A stretch of DNA of 64,000 nt from Caldimonas brevitalea (lineage in GTDB: Bacteria > Pseudomonadota > Gammaproteobacteria > Burkholderiales > Burkholderiaceae_C), in the NCBI RefSeq assembly GCF_001017435.1, contig NZ_CP011371.1, positions 1,612,001 to 1,676,000 of the forward strand. Direction: 5' to 3'. Shown piece by piece: positions 56,476 to 64,000 of the stretch. The notes beneath the pieces were generated by a model. It was not told where the DNA came from. It saw nothing but the letters and a program-made list of their open reading frames with translations, and searched no databases. The stretch's first letter is position 1, and each line of letters opens with the position of its first letter. The translations under genes were made by a program, and so were the position numbers.

Positions 56476-58536
56476 ATGAAATCATCCGTTTCCGGCCGCC
56501 GCGCGCGTCTGCCGGCGTTGGCCGTCGTTGCCACCACCGTTTGCCTGCCTTCCCATGCCCAGACCACGGCCACCTCCGACACCCGCTTGCCGCAGGTGGT
56601 CGTCACCGGCAACCCGCTCGGCAGCCGCGACCTGGTGGCCCCCGTCACGGCCTTGTCGGGCACGCCGCTGCTGTTGCGCCGCGGCACGTCGTTGGGCGAG
56701 ACCCTGGATGGGTTGCCCGGCGTGTCGTCCACCTACTTCGGGCCCAACGCCAGCCGCCCGGTCATTCGCGGGCTGGACGGTGACCGCATCCGCGTGCTGA
56801 ACAATTCGGGCGCATCGCTCGACGCCTCCAGCCTGAGCTTCGACCATGCGGTGCCGATCGACCCGCTGGTGGTCGAGCGCGTCGAAGTGCTGCGCGGCCC
56901 GGCCGCCTTGTTGTATGGCGGCAGTGCCGTGGGTGGTGTCGTCAACACCCTCGACAACCGTATCCCGCGCTCGCCGATCCAGGGGGTGAGCGGGACGGCC
57001 GAACTGCGTGGGGGCGGCGCCGACCGCGAGCGCGGCGGTGCGGCCATGGTCGAAGCCGGCAACGGCCGCTTCGCCGTCCATGCCGACGTGTTCTCCCGCG
57101 ACACCGACGACTTGCGCGTGCCGAGCTACACCCCGCGGGCCGACGGTGAGGCGCGGGCGCGCACCGACCGCGTGGAGAATTCGGCCAGCGATGCCAAGGG
57201 CGGCGCCTTCGGCGCGGCCTACACCTCCGAGCAGGGGCATCTCGGCGTGTCGGTCGATCGCTACGAGAACGACTACGGCGTGGTGGTCGAACCCGAGGTC
57301 AACATCCGCATGCAGCGGGACCGCTATGCGTTGTCCGGCGAGCGGCGTGAACTGTCGGGGCCGTTGCGCGCACTGCGTGTCCAGTTCAGCCACACCGACT
57401 ATCGCCACGACGAACTGGAGGGCGCCGAGGTCGGCACGCGCTTTCGCACCCAGGGCAACGACGGTCGCGTCGAACTCGAACATGCGCCCCTCGGGCCCTG
57501 GCGCGGCGTGCTCGGCCTGCAGTTCGAGCAGTCGCGGTTCTCGGCGCGCGGCGAGGAGGCTTTCGTGCCAAGCACGCGCAGCCGGCAGCGGGCGCTGTTT
57601 CTGGTCGAAGAACTGGCCGGGACGGCCGGCAAGCTGAGCGCCGGTGTGCGCGTCGAGCAGATGCGTGTGGCGTCGGCCGGCGACGAGGCCGGCGGTGATG
57701 AGGAGGAGGAGGCGCGCTTCGGGCCTGCCGACGAACGCCGGTTCTCGTTGCGCAGCGGGTCGGTCGGCGGCCTGTTGAATCTCGCCCCGGCCTGGCAGCT
57801 CAGCTCCAACCTCAGCTACACCGAGCGGGCGCCGACGTTCTATGAGCTGTATGCCAATGGCCTGCACGTGGCCACCGCGGCGTTCGAGCGCGGTGATGCG
57901 CAGCAGCGCAAGGAGCGGGGTGCCCACCTCGACGTCGGCCTGGGCTGGCAGCACGGCCCGCACAGCTTCAAGGCCAGTGCCTACACCAGCCGCTTTTCCA
58001 ACTTCATCGCGCTGCAGGGCACGGGCGAGAGCGTGAGCGAGGAAGGCGAAGAAGGCGAGACCGTGAGCTTCCCGGTGTACGCCTTCCAGGGTGTGCGGGC
58101 GCGCTTCTGGGGCCTCGAGCTGGAAGGCCGCCGCCGTCTGTTGGACACGGGCTCGACGCTGGACCTCGACGCGCGTGCCGACCTGGTGCGGGCGCACAAC
58201 CGCGACACCGGTGAGCCACTGCCCCGCATTGCACCGGCCCGGCTACGGGTGGGGCTGGCATGGGCACGCGCTGGCTGGACCGCCAGGGCCGAGGTGGACC
58301 ATGCCGCGCGGCAGTCACGGGTGCCGTCCGACGACGTGGCCACTGATGGCTACACCTTGCTCAACCTATCGGGCACGTATCGCTTCAAGCTGGGGACGAG
58401 TGACGCGCTGTGGTTCGCCAAGCTGAACAACGTCACCGACGAACTGGGCTACAACGCCTCGTCGATCCGCACCGTGCGCGAGCTGTCGCCGCTGCCGGGG
58501 CGCAGCTTGAAGGTGGGGCTGCGGGTGAGCTTCTGA
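56476..58536 (+). CDS. TonB-dependent outer-membrane receptor, ZnuD-like
   Basis: 686 residues. A signal peptide ends near AHAQ-type SHAQ (about residue 29). The plug domain includes LPQVVVTGNP, RPVIRGLDGDRIRVLNN and VERVEVLRGPAALLYGG. A 22-strand barrel region follows, with the C-terminal beta-signal ending in Phe (KVGLRVSF). The NNSGASLDASSLSFDHAVPIDP stretch is typical of the zinc receptor ZnuD group. An acidic loop (EAGGDEEEEARF) could bind metal. No Zur or Fur box was evident, and the ligand is inferred. The start at 56476 is the only ATG matching the signal peptide. Confidence 0.85.
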   Translation: MKSSVSGRRARLPALAVVATTVCLPSHAQTTATSDTRLPQVVVTGNPLGSRDLVAPVTALSGTPLLLRRGTSLGETLDGLPGVSSTYFGPNASRPVIRGLDGDRIRVLNNSGASLDASSLSFDHAVPIDPLVVERVEVLRGPAALLYGGSAVGGVVNTLDNRIPRSPIQGVSGTAELRGGGADRERGGAAMVEAGNGRFAVHADVFSRDTDDLRVPSYTPRADGEARARTDRVENSASDAKGGAFGAAYTSEQGHLGVSVDRYENDYGVVVEPEVNIRMQRDRYALSGERRELSGPLRALRVQFSHTDYRHDELEGAEVGTRFRTQGNDGRVELEHAPLGPWRGVLGLQFEQSRFSARGEEAFVPSTRSRQRALFLVEELAGTAGKLSAGVRVEQMRVASAGDEAGGDEEEEARFGPADERRFSLRSGSVGGLLNLAPAWQLSSNLSYTERAPTFYELYANGLHVATAAFERGDAQQRKERGAHLDVGLGWQHGPHSFKASAYTSRFSNFIALQGTGESVSEEGEEGETVSFPVYAFQGVRARFWGLELEGRRRLLDTGSTLDLDARADLVRAHNRDTGEPLPRIAPARLRVGLAWARAGWTARAEVDHAARQSRVPSDDVATDGYTLLNLSGTYRFKLGTSDALWFAKLNNVTDELGYNASSIRTVRELSPLPGRSLKVGLRVSF

Positions 58537-58545
58537 CATCGCATG

Positions 58546-58600
58546 CGAGTCGGCGCCACAGCGGCGCCGCTTCTCGCCCGGTGGGTGCGGCCGGCCTCGG
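58546..58600. terminator. Paired hairpins between the convergent TonB receptor and pdxH genes
   Basis: GGCGCC-acagc-GGCGCC and GCGGCCG-gcct-CGGCCGC both lie in the 74-bp convergent gap. They probably end both transcripts, though no clear T-run is present. Confidence 0.4.
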
Positions 58601-58610
58601 CCGCTGCGGC

Positions 58611-59246
58611 TCACGGTGCCAGTCGTTCCTTGAGCCAGGCCCCGTCTTGCAGCCGGTAGCGCAGGCGGTCGTGCAAGCGGGACTTCCGTCCTTGCCAGAA
58701 CTCCCAACAGTCCGGCAACAGCCGGTAGCCGCCCCAGTTGGGAGGGCGCGGCGGGTGGAGCGCGAACTGCGCGCTGTACTTGGCGGCGTTGGCCACCAAC
58801 ACCGCCCGCGACGCGATCACCTGGCTCTGAGGCGACGCCCAGGCACCGATGCGCGAGTCCAGCGGGCGGGAGTGGAAATAGGCATCCGACTCTGCGTCGC
58901 TGAGCTTTTCGACGCGGCCTTCGATGCGAACCACGCGCTCCAGCTCGACCCAATGGAACTGCAAGGCCGCGTACGGGTTGTGCTCCAGGTCGCGGCCCTT
59001 GCGGCTGTCGTAATTGGTGTACCAGACGATGCCGCGCGCGTCGTAATCCTTGATCAGCACCACTCGCGTGGAGGGCCGGCCGTCGGGCCCGACCGTGGCC
59101 AAGGTCATCGCGTTGGCCTCGGGCACATGCGCCGCCAAGGCTTCTTGCAGCCACTGATCGAACTGCTGCATCGGCTCGCGGCCGGCCGCGGTCTCGTCCA
59201 GTTCGGCACGTTCGTAGCTCTTGCGAAGGTCGGCGATCTTGCTCAT
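58611..59246 (-). CDS. pdxH: Pyridoxamine/pyridoxine 5'-phosphate oxidase
   Basis: 211 residues. It is an FMN enzyme that oxidises PNP or PMP to [27 protein letters not shown] is the FMN/substrate core (described in pieces: [16 protein letters not shown]). [19 protein letters not shown] and the C-terminal WLKERLAP are family hallmarks. The ATG at 59246 is the family start. Confidence 0.97.
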   Translation of the reverse strand: MSKIADLRKSYERAELDETAAGREPMQQFDQWLQEALAAHVPEANAMTLATVGPDGRPSTRVVLIKDYDARGIVWYTNYDSRKGRDLEHNPYAALQFHWVELERVVRIEGRVEKLSDAESDAYFHSRPLDSRIGAWASPQSQVIASRAVLVANAAKYSAQFALHPPRPPNWGGYRLLPDCWEFWQGRKSRLHDRLRYRLQDGAWLKERLAP

Positions 59247-59608
59247 GGCCGCCAGTATAGGCAGCTGAAAGCGATGTACGGCCGGAGCCGGGCGCAGGGG
59301 CTGAGAGCTGTACGCGCTCGCGGCCACGCCGCCTTCGCCACGGACATCCCGAGCGGCGATGGGCGTCGGGCCCCGGTGTTTCACCATGTCACCAGCAGCG
59401 GGTACGGAACCTGCCGTTCAGCCGCCTGCGGGCCGGCCGCGAGCGCGCGGCCGAACCAATTGCACTTAAGGCTGTCAACTGGAGGTAGTTTCAGGGGCGG
59501 GCAACTCCGTAGGGGCAGATCCCAGTTCCCGGAACGGCGGCCGGCTCACATCCTGACGGTGTCCCCTCGATGGGCGAGGGCTCGTCATTCACCAGATAGG
59601 AACGCCGG
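59247..59608. other. 362-bp gap between pdxH and the MocA-like gene
   Basis: No gene is supported. It contains an 8-bp perfect hairpin CGGCCGCG-AGCG-CGCGGCCG (59434-59453). A smaller one, CCCTCG/CGAGGG (59564-59580), ends 29 bp before the nucleotidyltransferase ATG. No convincing promoter was found by eye. Confidence 0.5.
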
Positions 59609-60265
59609 ATGAAAGCCGTACCGGTGGTGGTCGTCCTCGCAGCCGGGGCTGGCACGCGATTCACAGGGCATCCCCACAAGCTGACTCAACCGTTCGCGAA
59701 CTCGACCGTGCTCGGCACCACGCTGGCGCAGGTGAAGGCGGCCGGTATGCCCCTGGTGGTGGTCACCACGCCGCCATTGCAAGACACGTTGACCCTATGG
59801 GTCGCCCGCGAGGATGTGGTGGTGGTGCCCGAGGCGCCGCGCCTGCGCGCCGGGGCGCCCTCACCGCTGGGCATGGGCTACTCGATCGCTGCGGGTGTCA
59901 GGGCCCGCGGTGATGCACCCGGCTGGATGGTGCTGCCGGGCGATATGCCGCTGGTGCAGCCGGGCACCTTGCGTGCCGTGGTCGAGGGGCTCACGCACCA
60001 TCCGATCGCCTATGCGCAGTACCGGGGGCGACGCGGTCACCCGGTCGCGTTCGCGGCGGAGTTGTTTTCAGAACTGGCCACGCTGACCGGCGACGTCGGC
60101 GCACGCCGCATCGTCGCGCGCTACCCGAGCCTGGCGGTCGACGTGCACGACCCGGGCGTGCTGATGGACCTCGACACCGAGGACGACCTGCAGCGCCTAC
60201 GCGAAATGGAGCCGGGCCGGCCGCACAGCCCGCCACAGCCCGAAGGCCGGGCGACGCCGGCCTGA
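59609..60265 (+). CDS. MocA/MobA-like nucleotidyltransferase
   Basis: 218 residues. The NTP-transferase signature VVVLAAGAGTRFTGHPHKLTQ lies at the start (LAAGxGxRF then K). LPGDMPLVQPG and RGRRGHPVAF are typical of the MocA/CoxI group that loads CTP or GTP onto the molybdenum cofactor. No molybdoenzyme genes lie beside it, so the cofactor role is inferred. It is convergent with chaC, which ends 9 bp away. Confidence 0.88.
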   Translation: MKAVPVVVVLAAGAGTRFTGHPHKLTQPFANSTVLGTTLAQVKAAGMPLVVVTTPPLQDTLTLWVAREDVVVVPEAPRLRAGAPSPLGMGYSIAAGVRARGDAPGWMVLPGDMPLVQPGTLRAVVEGLTHHPIAYAQYRGRRGHPVAFAAELFSELATLTGDVGARRIVARYPSLAVDVHDPGVLMDLDTEDDLQRLREMEPGRPHSPPQPEGRATPA

Positions 60266-60273
60266 GGCGTGGT

Positions 60274-60915
60274 TCACAGTAGCCGGTGGGCGCGGGCGAG
60301 CGACAGGACGGCCGCCACGGCCCGGTCTTCGATGCCATGTGCCCGCAGACAGGTGTCGGTGCGCAGTACATAGTCGAGCGTGGTGCCGTAGCGCCCGCAG
60401 GCCTCGCTGAGGATCTGCAACAAGCGCTGAGGCGGCAGGTTGCCGGTGTAGTTCGGGCTCTGGCGGCTCAGGGTGAAGGCGAGGGCCCGCACAGGGCCTT
60501 GGGCCGTGTGGCAAGGCAGCCAGCGCGGGTCGTAGACGCCGGTGGGCATCTCGCGGCGCCACAGCTTGTGCAGTTCGTCGAGCGCCTGCGCCTTGGGCAC
60601 CCGCAGCACCATGCCCTTGCAGGTGCCGCCGGAGATGAGCGCGAACACCAGCCCGGGGCAACCCGGCGTGCCGCGGTTGATGCGCGACCACATCTTCAGC
60701 GCACGGTGATAGCCCTGCACCTTGGCCAGGCGGTGCTCGGTGTGCTCGACCTCCGGGTTCCAGATCAGCGAGGCATAGCCGAACACCCACATGTCCTCGT
60801 CCGGGTTCCATCCTTGCAAGGTCTGCTGCAGCAACGCCTGCGGATCGCGGACCGCCGGCACCTCGAGGGTGGCGGCATCATCGGACGGTGGGCGGGACGG
60901 CAAAGGATCGGGCAC
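60274..60915 (-). CDS. chaC: Glutathione-specific gamma-glutamylcyclotransferase (ChaC family)
   Basis: 213 residues. The nucleotide-like binding loop VFGYASLIWNPE opens the domain, and RALKMWSRINRGTPGCPGL follows (given in part: MWSRINRGTPGCPG). These are ChaC hallmarks. It converts glutathione to 5-oxoproline plus Cys-Gly in the cytoplasm. It starts at the GTG at 60915, the only codon that leaves a family-sized N-terminus; a weak site precedes it. Confidence 0.92.
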   Translation of the reverse strand: MPDPLPSRPPSDDAATLEVPAVRDPQALLQQTLQGWNPDEDMWVFGYASLIWNPEVEHTEHRLAKVQGYHRALKMWSRINRGTPGCPGLVFALISGGTCKGMVLRVPKAQALDELHKLWRREMPTGVYDPRWLPCHTAQGPVRALAFTLSRQSPNYTGNLPPQRLLQILSEACGRYGTTLDYVLRTDTCLRAHGIEDRAVAAVLSLARAHRLL

Positions 60916-61006
60916 GGCAGATGGGCGTCGGGCGGGCAGACACCACGAGAAACACAGACGCCTACTATGATCGCGCACAAATGAAGCTGACAAGGGAGTC
61001 GTGCAG

Positions 61007-61468
61007 ATGATGGTTCCAAACGAGCAGGCCCCGCCTGTTTCCGAGGTGGGTGTCGCGTCGGTACTCGGCGCGGCGCTGCTGTTGGCGGTGCTCGGGTACA
61101 CGGCCCGCCAGGCGGTGCAGATACCGTCGGTGCCGGCCCCCGCGCCGGTGGAAGCCACGGCCCCGGCGCCTGCGGCGGTGCTCGGCAGCCTGCGGTTCGT
61201 CGACAACTCGACCTCGCTGCCACCCGAGGCCCTCGACCTGCTGGCCCGGGCCGCCCAGGAGGCGCGCACCAGCGGGCGCAACATCGTGATCGCCGCGCGT
61301 CACCGCGCGGTGGCCGACCCGGAGGCCGTGCGGGCCCAGGTGCTGCGGGTGCAGCATGCACTCGAGGCCAACGGTGTCTCGCCGGCGCAGTTGCTGCTCG
61401 CCACCCCTGACCCCACGCTGCGGACCCGCGAGGACGGCGCGCAGATCGAACTGCGGCTGCAGGACTGA
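61007..61468 (+). CDS. Small membrane-anchored protein with OmpA-like periplasmic domain
   Basis: 153 residues. An N-terminal helix (SVLGAALLLAVLGYTARQA) is followed by a Pro/Ala linker and a C-terminal domain resembling OmpA/MotB (SLRFVDNSTSLPPEALDLL; VLRVQHALEANGVSPAQLL; AQIELRLQD). The usual OmpA Asp/Arg peptidoglycan ligands are not clearly in place. GGGAG lies 8 bp before the ATG at 61007. Function unknown; it may bind peptidoglycan or act as an envelope spacer. Confidence 0.65.
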   Translation: MMVPNEQAPPVSEVGVASVLGAALLLAVLGYTARQAVQIPSVPAPAPVEATAPAPAAVLGSLRFVDNSTSLPPEALDLLARAAQEARTSGRNIVIAARHRAVADPEAVRAQVLRVQHALEANGVSPAQLLLATPDPTLRTREDGAQIELRLQD

Positions 61469-61610
61469 CGCGCGCGCCGGGCAGTGGAAGCGAGCGAGCG
61501 GCAGGGGCGGGTTCGGGGCCCAGTTCGAGGGGCGCGGCAGTTCGCCCATGCCTGCGCCACACCCGCTTGCCCCCCACCGCGCCCTGCAACACCACTCGCC
61601 TTGGGGCCAT

Positions 61611-61627
61611 GACCCCGTACCGGGGTC
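61611..61627 (+). terminator. Short perfect hairpin before the edd promoter
   Basis: GACCCCG-TAC-CGGGGTC forms a 7-bp stem 142 bp after the OmpA-like gene and just upstream of the edd promoter. A weak terminator or insulator is likely. Confidence 0.4.
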
Positions 61628-61645
61628 GGACGGGGCTGCGTTGAT

Positions 61646-61692
61646 TTGACGATGTAACTCGGTTACCTAATAATCGTCCGACAAGTTACATC
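61646..61692 (+). promoter_or_regulatory. edd promoter with HexR-like operator
   Basis: -35 TTGACG (61646-61651) and -10 TAATAA (61668-61673) have a 16-bp spacer. The -10 is bracketed by a 9-bp inverted repeat, GATGTAACT (61651-61659) and AGTTACATC (61684-61692). A second, nested repeat is GTAAC-tcg-GTTAC (61654-61666). The TGTAAC/GTTACA half-sites resemble HexR (RpiR family) operators that sense KDPG and control edd-eda and zwf in proteobacteria. The edd ATG is 20 bp downstream. Confidence 0.55.
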
Positions 61693-61712
61693 CGCTCTTC
61701 AGCATTCCACGT

Positions 61713-63527
61713 ATGAATCCCGTAATCGTCGAAGTGACCGAGCGCATACGCGAGCGCAGTGCGCCCACCCGCCGCGCCTATCTCGAGCGCGTCGCGCTCG
61801 CGGCCAACCGGCCGCGCGGGTCCGACCGCATGGGCTGCGCCAACGTCGCGCATGCCTTTGCGGCACTGCCCGATCAGGCGAAGTTCCGTGTTGTGGCCGA
61901 GCGCGCGCCCAACATCGGCATCGTCACCGCCTACAACGACATGTTGTCGGCCCACCACCCCTATGAAAACTATCCGGCGCTGATCCGCGACGAGGCGCAG
62001 AAGCAGGGCGCCACCGCGCAGGTGGCGGGCGGTGTGCCGGCGATGTGCGACGGTGTCACGCAGGGCCTGCCCGGCATGGAGCTGAGCCTGTTCTCGCGCG
62101 ACACGATCGCGATGGGCACCGCCGTCGCGCTGTCGCACGATGTGTTCGATGCGGCATTGCTGCTCGGCATTTGCGACAAGATCGTGCCCGGCCTGTTGAT
62201 CGGTGCCTTGCACTTCGGCCACCTGCCTTGCGTGTTCGTGCCCGCCGGGCCGATGTCGTCGGGGCTGTCCAACAGCGACAAGGCCAAGGTGCGGGAACAG
62301 TTTGCGCAAGGCCTGGTGGGCCGCGACAAATTGCTCGAGGCCGAGTCGCAGGCCTACCATGGCCCGGGCACCTGCACCTTCTACGGCACCGCGAACAGCA
62401 ACCAGATGCTGATGGAGGCCATGGGCCTGCATGTGCCGGGCGCCGCCTTCGTGCACCCGCATGCCGAGCTGCGTGAGGAATTGACCCGCGAGGCCGTGCG
62501 CACCGCGCTGCGCAATGTCAAGGCGCGCCGCTTCACGCCGATCGGCGAGTTGGTCGACGAGCGTGTGATCGTCAATGCGATGGCCGCGCTGCTCGCCACT
62601 GGCGGCTCGACCAACCATTTGATCCACTGGGTGGCGGTGGCGCGCGCGGCCGGCATCCTGATCGACTGGGACGACTTCTCCGACCTGTCCGCCGTGGTGC
62701 CGCTGCTCAGCCGCGTCTACCCGAACGGCGCGGCCGACGTGAACCAGTTCCAGGCCGCCGGCGGCCCCGGCTTCGTGATCCGCGAGTTGGTCGAGCATGG
62801 CTACATGCACGCCGATGTGCTCACCGTGGTCGAGGGCGGGCTGAAGGAATACGGGCGCCTGCCGGTCAAGAGCGAGGGCCGTTTGATGTGGCACGACCTG
62901 CCGGCGCGCAGCGGCGACGAGGCCGTCGTGCGCACCGCGACGGCGCCCTTCAGCCCGCAGGGCGGGCTGAAGCTGTTGAAGGGCAACCTGGGGCGCTCAG
63001 TGATCAAGGTCTCGGCCGTGCCCGAAGAGCGGCACATCATCGAAGCACCGGCGCTGGTGTTCGACAGCCAGGACGGCTTGCAACAGGCCTTCCAGGCCGG
63101 TGAGCTCGAGCGTGACTTCGTCGCGGTGGTGCGCTTCCAGGGGCCGCGCGCCAACGGCATGCCCGAGTTGCACAAGCTGACGCCGCCGCTGGCCGTGCTG
63201 CAGGGCAAGGGCCACTGCGTCGCCCTGGTGACCGACGGCCGCATGAGCGGTGCCTCGGGCAAGGTGCCGGCCGCCATCCATGTCAGCCCCGAAGTGCTGG
63301 CCGGCGGCCCGCTCGGCAAGGTGCGCGACGGCGACCTGATCCGCCTCGACGCCGTGGCCGGCACGCTGGACGCGCTGGTGGACCCGGCCGAATGGGCCGC
63401 ACGCGAGGTGACGGTCATGCCCCCGGCCCTGGCCGAGGTGCATGCACATGGGCTGGGCCGCGAACTGTTCGCCGGTATGCGACGCAACGTGTTGACCGCC
63501 GAGGAAGGCGCCTGCACCTGGCTCTGA
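61713..63527 (+). CDS. edd: Phosphogluconate dehydratase
   Basis: 604 residues, normal length. It dehydrates 6-phosphogluconate to KDPG, the first committed step of the Entner-Doudoroff pathway, using an iron-sulfur cluster. The IlvD/Edd blocks [46 protein letters not shown] and [10 protein letters not shown] are intact, including the cysteines of the cluster. eda follows 28 bp downstream, as in most ED operons. Confidence 0.97.
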   Translation: MNPVIVEVTERIRERSAPTRRAYLERVALAANRPRGSDRMGCANVAHAFAALPDQAKFRVVAERAPNIGIVTAYNDMLSAHHPYENYPALIRDEAQKQGATAQVAGGVPAMCDGVTQGLPGMELSLFSRDTIAMGTAVALSHDVFDAALLLGICDKIVPGLLIGALHFGHLPCVFVPAGPMSSGLSNSDKAKVREQFAQGLVGRDKLLEAESQAYHGPGTCTFYGTANSNQMLMEAMGLHVPGAAFVHPHAELREELTREAVRTALRNVKARRFTPIGELVDERVIVNAMAALLATGGSTNHLIHWVAVARAAGILIDWDDFSDLSAVVPLLSRVYPNGAADVNQFQAAGGPGFVIRELVEHGYMHADVLTVVEGGLKEYGRLPVKSEGRLMWHDLPARSGDEAVVRTATAPFSPQGGLKLLKGNLGRSVIKVSAVPEERHIIEAPALVFDSQDGLQQAFQAGELERDFVAVVRFQGPRANGMPELHKLTPPLAVLQGKGHCVALVTDGRMSGASGKVPAAIHVSPEVLAGGPLGKVRDGDLIRLDAVAGTLDALVDPAEWAAREVTVMPPALAEVHAHGLGRELFAGMRRNVLTAEEGACTWL

Positions 63528-63555
63528 GCCGCTCGACCGCTATGCAAAGGACAAC

Positions 63556-64000
63556 ATGAACACGCTGGAACTGGCCGCGCACGGCCCCGTCATCCCCGTC
63601 ATCGTCATCGACCGGCTCGAAGACGCCGTGCCGCTCGCCGAAGCTTTGGTGGCCGGCGGCGTCAAGGTGCTCGAAGTGACCCTGCGCACGCCGGTCGCGC
63701 TGCAGTGTATGGAGGCCATCGCCCGCTCGGTGCCGGACGCCATCGTCGGCGCCGGCACGGTGCGCAACGGCGTCGATGCGAAGGCAGTGCGCGAAGCGGG
63801 TTGCCATTTTGCGGTCAGCCCGGGCTACACGCCGGAGATCGGCCGCGCCTGCCAGGACCTCGGCCTGCCGCTGCTGCCCGGCGTGGCGACCGCCAGCGAA
63901 GTGATGACGGCCAACGCCGACGGCTATCACTTCCTCAAGTTCTTCCCGGCCACCGCGGCCGGTGGCATCCCCTTGCTGAAGGCGTTCTCGGGGCCTTTTC
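63556..64000 (+). CDS. eda: KDPG aldolase (2-dehydro-3-deoxy-phosphogluconate aldolase), 3' end outside window
   Basis: 148 of roughly 210 residues are present. It cleaves KDPG to pyruvate and glyceraldehyde-3-phosphate via a Schiff base. [11 protein letters not shown] (catalytic Glu), VGAGTVRN and HFLKFFPAT (Schiff-base Lys) are visible. The ATG at 63556 has AAAGGA about 7 bp upstream. It is the second gene of the edd-eda operon. Confidence 0.95.
   Translation, partial: MNTLELAAHGPVIPVIVIDRLEDAVPLAEALVAGGVKVLEVTLRTPVALQCMEAIARSVPDAIVGAGTVRNGVDAKAVREAGCHFAVSPGYTPEIGRACQDLGLPLLPGVATASEVMTANADGYHFLKFFPATAAGGIPLLKAFSGPF

Overview
The window is a gene-dense, high-GC stretch (visibly well above 60% G+C) of a bacterial chromosome, almost certainly from the Burkholderiales (Betaproteobacteria), near the Rubrivivax/Leptothrix/Caldimonas group. 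The gene content and order support this: ybgC-tolQRA, ribD-ribE-ribBX-ribH-nusB, nrdR-glyA, xseB-ispA-dxs-folE2, the fimT-pilVWX-pilY1-pilE minor-pilin operon and edd-eda. I see no rRNA, tRNA, CRISPR array, insertion sequence, prophage or integrase, so this is core chromosome with a few lineage-specific genes. About 57 protein genes are supported. Both end genes are cut by the window edge (an MgtC-like protein and eda).

Layout. 0-5 kb: MgtC tail, an NlpE/chagasin-like lipoprotein, argH, and an AlgZ/AlgR-type (LytS/LytTR) two-component pair. 5-9.2 kb: polyphosphate block (ppk-sixA facing ppx) with a good candidate PhoB box at ppk. 9.3-15.2 kb: Tat-exported dienelactone hydrolase, ZIP metal transporter, universal stress protein, and a translationally coupled cyclase-EamA-sseA operon. 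15.3-20.8 kb: Rieske oxygenase preceded by a small Arg-rich ORF, then xseB-ispA-dxs-folE2. 20.8-23.3 kb: divergent selD and an EgtB/SenA-like gene, which looks like part of a selenoneine pathway. 23.4-30.7 kb: PEP-CTERM protein, a large GspE/PilB-type ATPase bracketed by long inverted repeats, two diguanylate cyclases separated by a four-copy 63-bp tandem repeat, and a DinB protein. 30.8-35.5 kb: tolA-R-Q-ybgC and a Ser/Thr kinase-lipoprotein pair. 35.6-40.8 kb: riboflavin operon ending in nusB and an aminotransferase. 40.9-47.7 kb: type IV pilus minor-pilin/PilY1 operon. 47.8-49.8 kb: nrdR and glyA, with glyA behind a recognisable ZTP (pfl) riboswitch. 49.9-64 kb: lytic transglycosylase, UbiD, ElyC/DUF218, geranylgeranyl-reductase-like flavoprotein, msrA, an exported small protein plus ZnuD-like TonB receptor, pdxH, MocA-like nucleotidyltransferase, chaC, an OmpA-like periplasmic protein, and the Entner-Doudoroff genes edd-eda behind a HexR-like operator.

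Themes. Phosphate storage (ppk, sixA, ppx), one-carbon and folate metabolism (glyA under ZTP control, folE2), flavin and isoprenoid supply, surface motility/adhesion with c-di-GMP signalling, and metal/selenium handling. The items most worth follow-up are the selD/senA-like pair, in which two expected iron-ligand histidines are replaced and no senB lies nearby; the 63-bp repeat array that carries the ribosome-binding site of a diguanylate cyclase; the ZTP riboswitch; and the three-unit PHO box abutting an apparently leaderless ppk start.
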